Made by a program: the position numbers and the translations under genes. From positions 1 to 24,231 of the IMG/VR virus record IMGVR_UViG_3300034374_002780: a stretch of DNA of 24,231 nucleotides; one strand, given 5' to 3'. Source of the stretch: a virus. Under the pieces are notes generated by a model. The model did not search any database. It was not told where the DNA came from and saw only the letters and a list, made by a program, of their open reading frames with translations. Every line of letters begins with the position of its first letter. Position 1 is the first letter of the stretch. This document shows, piece after piece, positions 22,792-24,231 of this stretch.

Positions 22792-24231
22792 GTCGTGCGC
22801 GTAACCGTTTGCGGGTTATCAGCATCATCAACCGTAAAGGTCGCCGCCGCAGAACCGGAAATATCCGGCACCGTCAATGTCACACCCGACTTCGTAGGCT
22901 CCAGCACCCGCTGGTGCAGCATCATCATCGCTTGAGCCAGTGTCGGCACCACGCCATTCGCCGCGTAGCTCTCCGTAATCTGCGTCGTCAGGATGTCACC
23001 AACAGAAATATCGTTGAGCGCCGCAATCAGCCCCGGCACATCATCGGATTGTAGCTCGTTCGTATCGGCCTCAATATCAGCAACCGCCTTGCCCAGCGTC
23101 CCCGCCGTTGTGTGACCAGAAAGCGCCTCGTCCAACACCGCATCAGCAATCGCTGCTGCTGTGGGGTCGTTCAAATTGGTATTGGCCGTCAATGTGCGCG
23201 TTACCGCCGCCCATACATCGGCGGCTGCAATATCATTCAACCCGCTGATCTGCGCCGGAATAGTAGTTCCCGTATCCACAAGAACAGCGTCTACATTGCT
23301 GTCAACTGTCGCCAAGTTCGCAGCCGTGGCCAAGGCCGCATCGGCAATGGCAGTATCGACTTCCGCGTTGACTTGTGCCGCTGACAAGTCGTTCAGTGCT
23401 GCGATTAACCCCGGCACATTGTCACTCTGCAATTCGTTCGTGTCGGCCTCAATGTCTGATACTGCTTTACCCAAAGTCCCCGCTGTGGCGTGGCCTGCCA
23501 ATGCTTCATCCAACACTGCATCGGCAATATCCGCCGCCGTTGGATCATTCAGTGCAGCCAGACCAGCGTCAAGTTCGGCTTTCGTCGGGCCGTCATAGTC
23601 GGCGAGGGCTGTATCCACTTCCGCATTAACCTGGGCGGCTGAAATATCATTCAACCCGCTGATCTGCGCTGGAATAGTCGTGCCGGTATCCACAAGGATG
23701 GCGTCAACATTCGCGTCTACAGTCGCAAGGCTCGCCGCCGTTGCCAGTGCCGCGTCTGCGATGGCCGTGTCAACCTCTGCGTTGACCTGTGCCGCCGAAA
23801 GATTATTCAGGGCCGCAATATCGGCAGGCAACGATGTTCCTGTGTCAACCAGAATGGCGTCAACATTTGTGTCAACCGTTGCCAGAGCCGATGCCAGCGC
23901 TGCACTGTCTGTCCCCCGCATGAACCTGTTTTCAATCGAGAACGAACCAGCAACAAAGCTGACCGTCTGGCTGTCAATGGTCACGCTAGAAATAATCACA
24001 ACGTAATCATTCCCCGCTGCAAAGAAACCGGCATCCGTATTGTCGCTGGTATCAATCGAAATAGCGTGAATACCGGTAATCGTGTCAAAGTCCGTCGAGA
24101 CGGTGTACCCTGCATCGCTGCTGCGCTGGGTCGTGCCACCGTTCTTGTAAATCTCAATATCGCTGGTCGCCAGGCCGGTCAACGTAACAGACGCGCCATT
24201 GCTGTCGTAGCTGGCGAAGTTCAAATATACC
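22788..24231 (-). CDS. Repeat-rich tail/baseplate-like protein, 5' end cut by window edge
   Basis: A large protein whose reading frame runs to base 24231. The visible TTG at 24224 is probably not the start, since codons GTA and TAT continue upstream and related proteins have about a dozen residues before this point. The N-terminal 100 residues (NFASYDSNGASVTLTGLATS, IEIYKNGG, DTITGIHAISIDTSDNTD) form a beta domain common in phage tail or baseplate proteins. Residues 136-405 are Ala/Asp-rich tandem repeats, and residues 425-478 form a beta-rich C-terminus. It stands upstream of the terminase genes. It is likely a virion surface or fibre protein, by family resemblance. Confidence 0.72.
   Translation of the reverse strand, partial: VYLNFASYDSNGASVTLTGLATSDIEIYKNGGTTQRSSDAGYTVSTDFDTITGIHAISIDTSDNTDAGFFAAGNDYVVIISSVTIDSQTVSFVAGSFSIENRFMRGTDSAALASALATVDTNVDAILVDTGTSLPADIAALNNLSAAQVNAEVDTAIADAALATAASLATVDANVDAILVDTGTTIPAQISGLNDISAAQVNAEVDTALADYDGPTKAELDAGLAALNDPTAADIADAVLDEALAGHATAGTLGKAVSDIEADTNELQSDNVPGLIAALNDLSAAQVNAEVDTAIADAALATAANLATVDSNVDAVLVDTGTTIPAQISGLNDIAAADVWAAVTRTLTANTNLNDPTAAAIADAVLDEALSGHTTAGTLGKAVADIEADTNELQSDDVPGLIAALNDISVGDILTTQITESYAANGVVPTLAQAMMMLHQRVLEPTKSGVTLTVPDISGSAAATFTVDDADNPQTVTRTT
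23028..23405 (-). repeat. Long protein repeat, copy 2
   Basis: Residues 274-399, a 126-residue unit directly following copy 1. It keeps the same start and end patterns but loses 12 residues in the middle, where WAAVTRTLTANTN replaces the segment around DYDGPTKAELDAGL. Confidence 0.8.
23406..23819 (-). repeat. Long protein repeat, copy 1
   Basis: Residues 136-273 as counted from TTG 24224, a 138-residue unit. It starts IAALNNLSAAQVNAEVDTAI and ends with DIEADTNELQSDNVPGL. It contains shorter repeats LATVD-NVDAILVDTGT and LND-SAAQVNAEVDTA. Confidence 0.8.

Noticed and set aside
24222-24224. TTG as the true start of the repeat-rich tail protein
   Set aside because: The frame stays open to the window edge and related proteins have residues before this point, so the 5' end is probably outside the window.
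1-24231. tRNA genes, CRISPR arrays, integrase or attachment sites
   Set aside because: No cloverleaf-like sequence, spaced direct repeats or recombinase motifs were found by reading both strands.

Overview
The window looks like the late (packaging, structural and lysis) half of a tailed-phage or prophage genome. Every supported gene lies on the minus strand, so transcription runs from 24231 towards 1. The genes are packed almost without gaps, and I see no rRNA, tRNA, CRISPR array, integrase or insertion sequence. The gene set fits a short-tailed (podovirus-like) phage with an SU10-type virion. The signs are a DUF5309/SU10-like major capsid protein, an acidic scaffold, a 701-residue portal with a coiled C-terminus, two adaptor-like proteins, a nozzle-like beta protein, and no tape measure or long-tail genes. 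The host cannot be read from this window. A marine or alphaproteobacterial host is only a guess from the style of the small holin-like protein.

Layout in the direction of transcription: 24231-22606 holds a repeat-rich tail/fibre protein, cut by the window edge, and a small Trp-repeat protein. 22596-19382 holds a sulfotransferase-like enzyme, the small and large terminase subunits, and a methyltransferase with an AT-hook. 19369-15011 holds portal, a small post-portal protein, scaffold and major capsid protein. A strong UUCG hairpin (14976-14997) separates these from a small capsid-associated protein, a GT-A glycosyltransferase, two paralogous adaptor proteins, a tail-fibre-like protein, two small beta proteins, a nozzle/hub-like protein and a conserved structural protein with an inserted beta domain. 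8296-3422 holds four proteins likely to be internal virion or DNA-ejection proteins; two of them share a duplicated N-terminal module.

3365-1 is an accessory and lysis-like block. It encodes a one-TM coiled-coil protein, a 50-residue helical protein, a four-TM protein, a metallophosphoesterase with a possible HTH, an M15 peptidase (probable endolysin), a 51-residue protein, a two-TM holin-like protein, a lipoprotein, and an exported protein cut by the left edge.

Junctions fall into a few repeated overlap classes: 1-nt TAATG/TGATG, 4-nt ATGA/GTGA, and 8-nt ATGNNTRR. These imply heavy translational coupling and allowed several gene starts to be corrected. The less ordinary content is the three candidate modification enzymes (sulfotransferase-like, glycosyltransferase, methyltransferase) inside the packaging/structural operon, and the cluster of several small membrane proteins around the peptidase.
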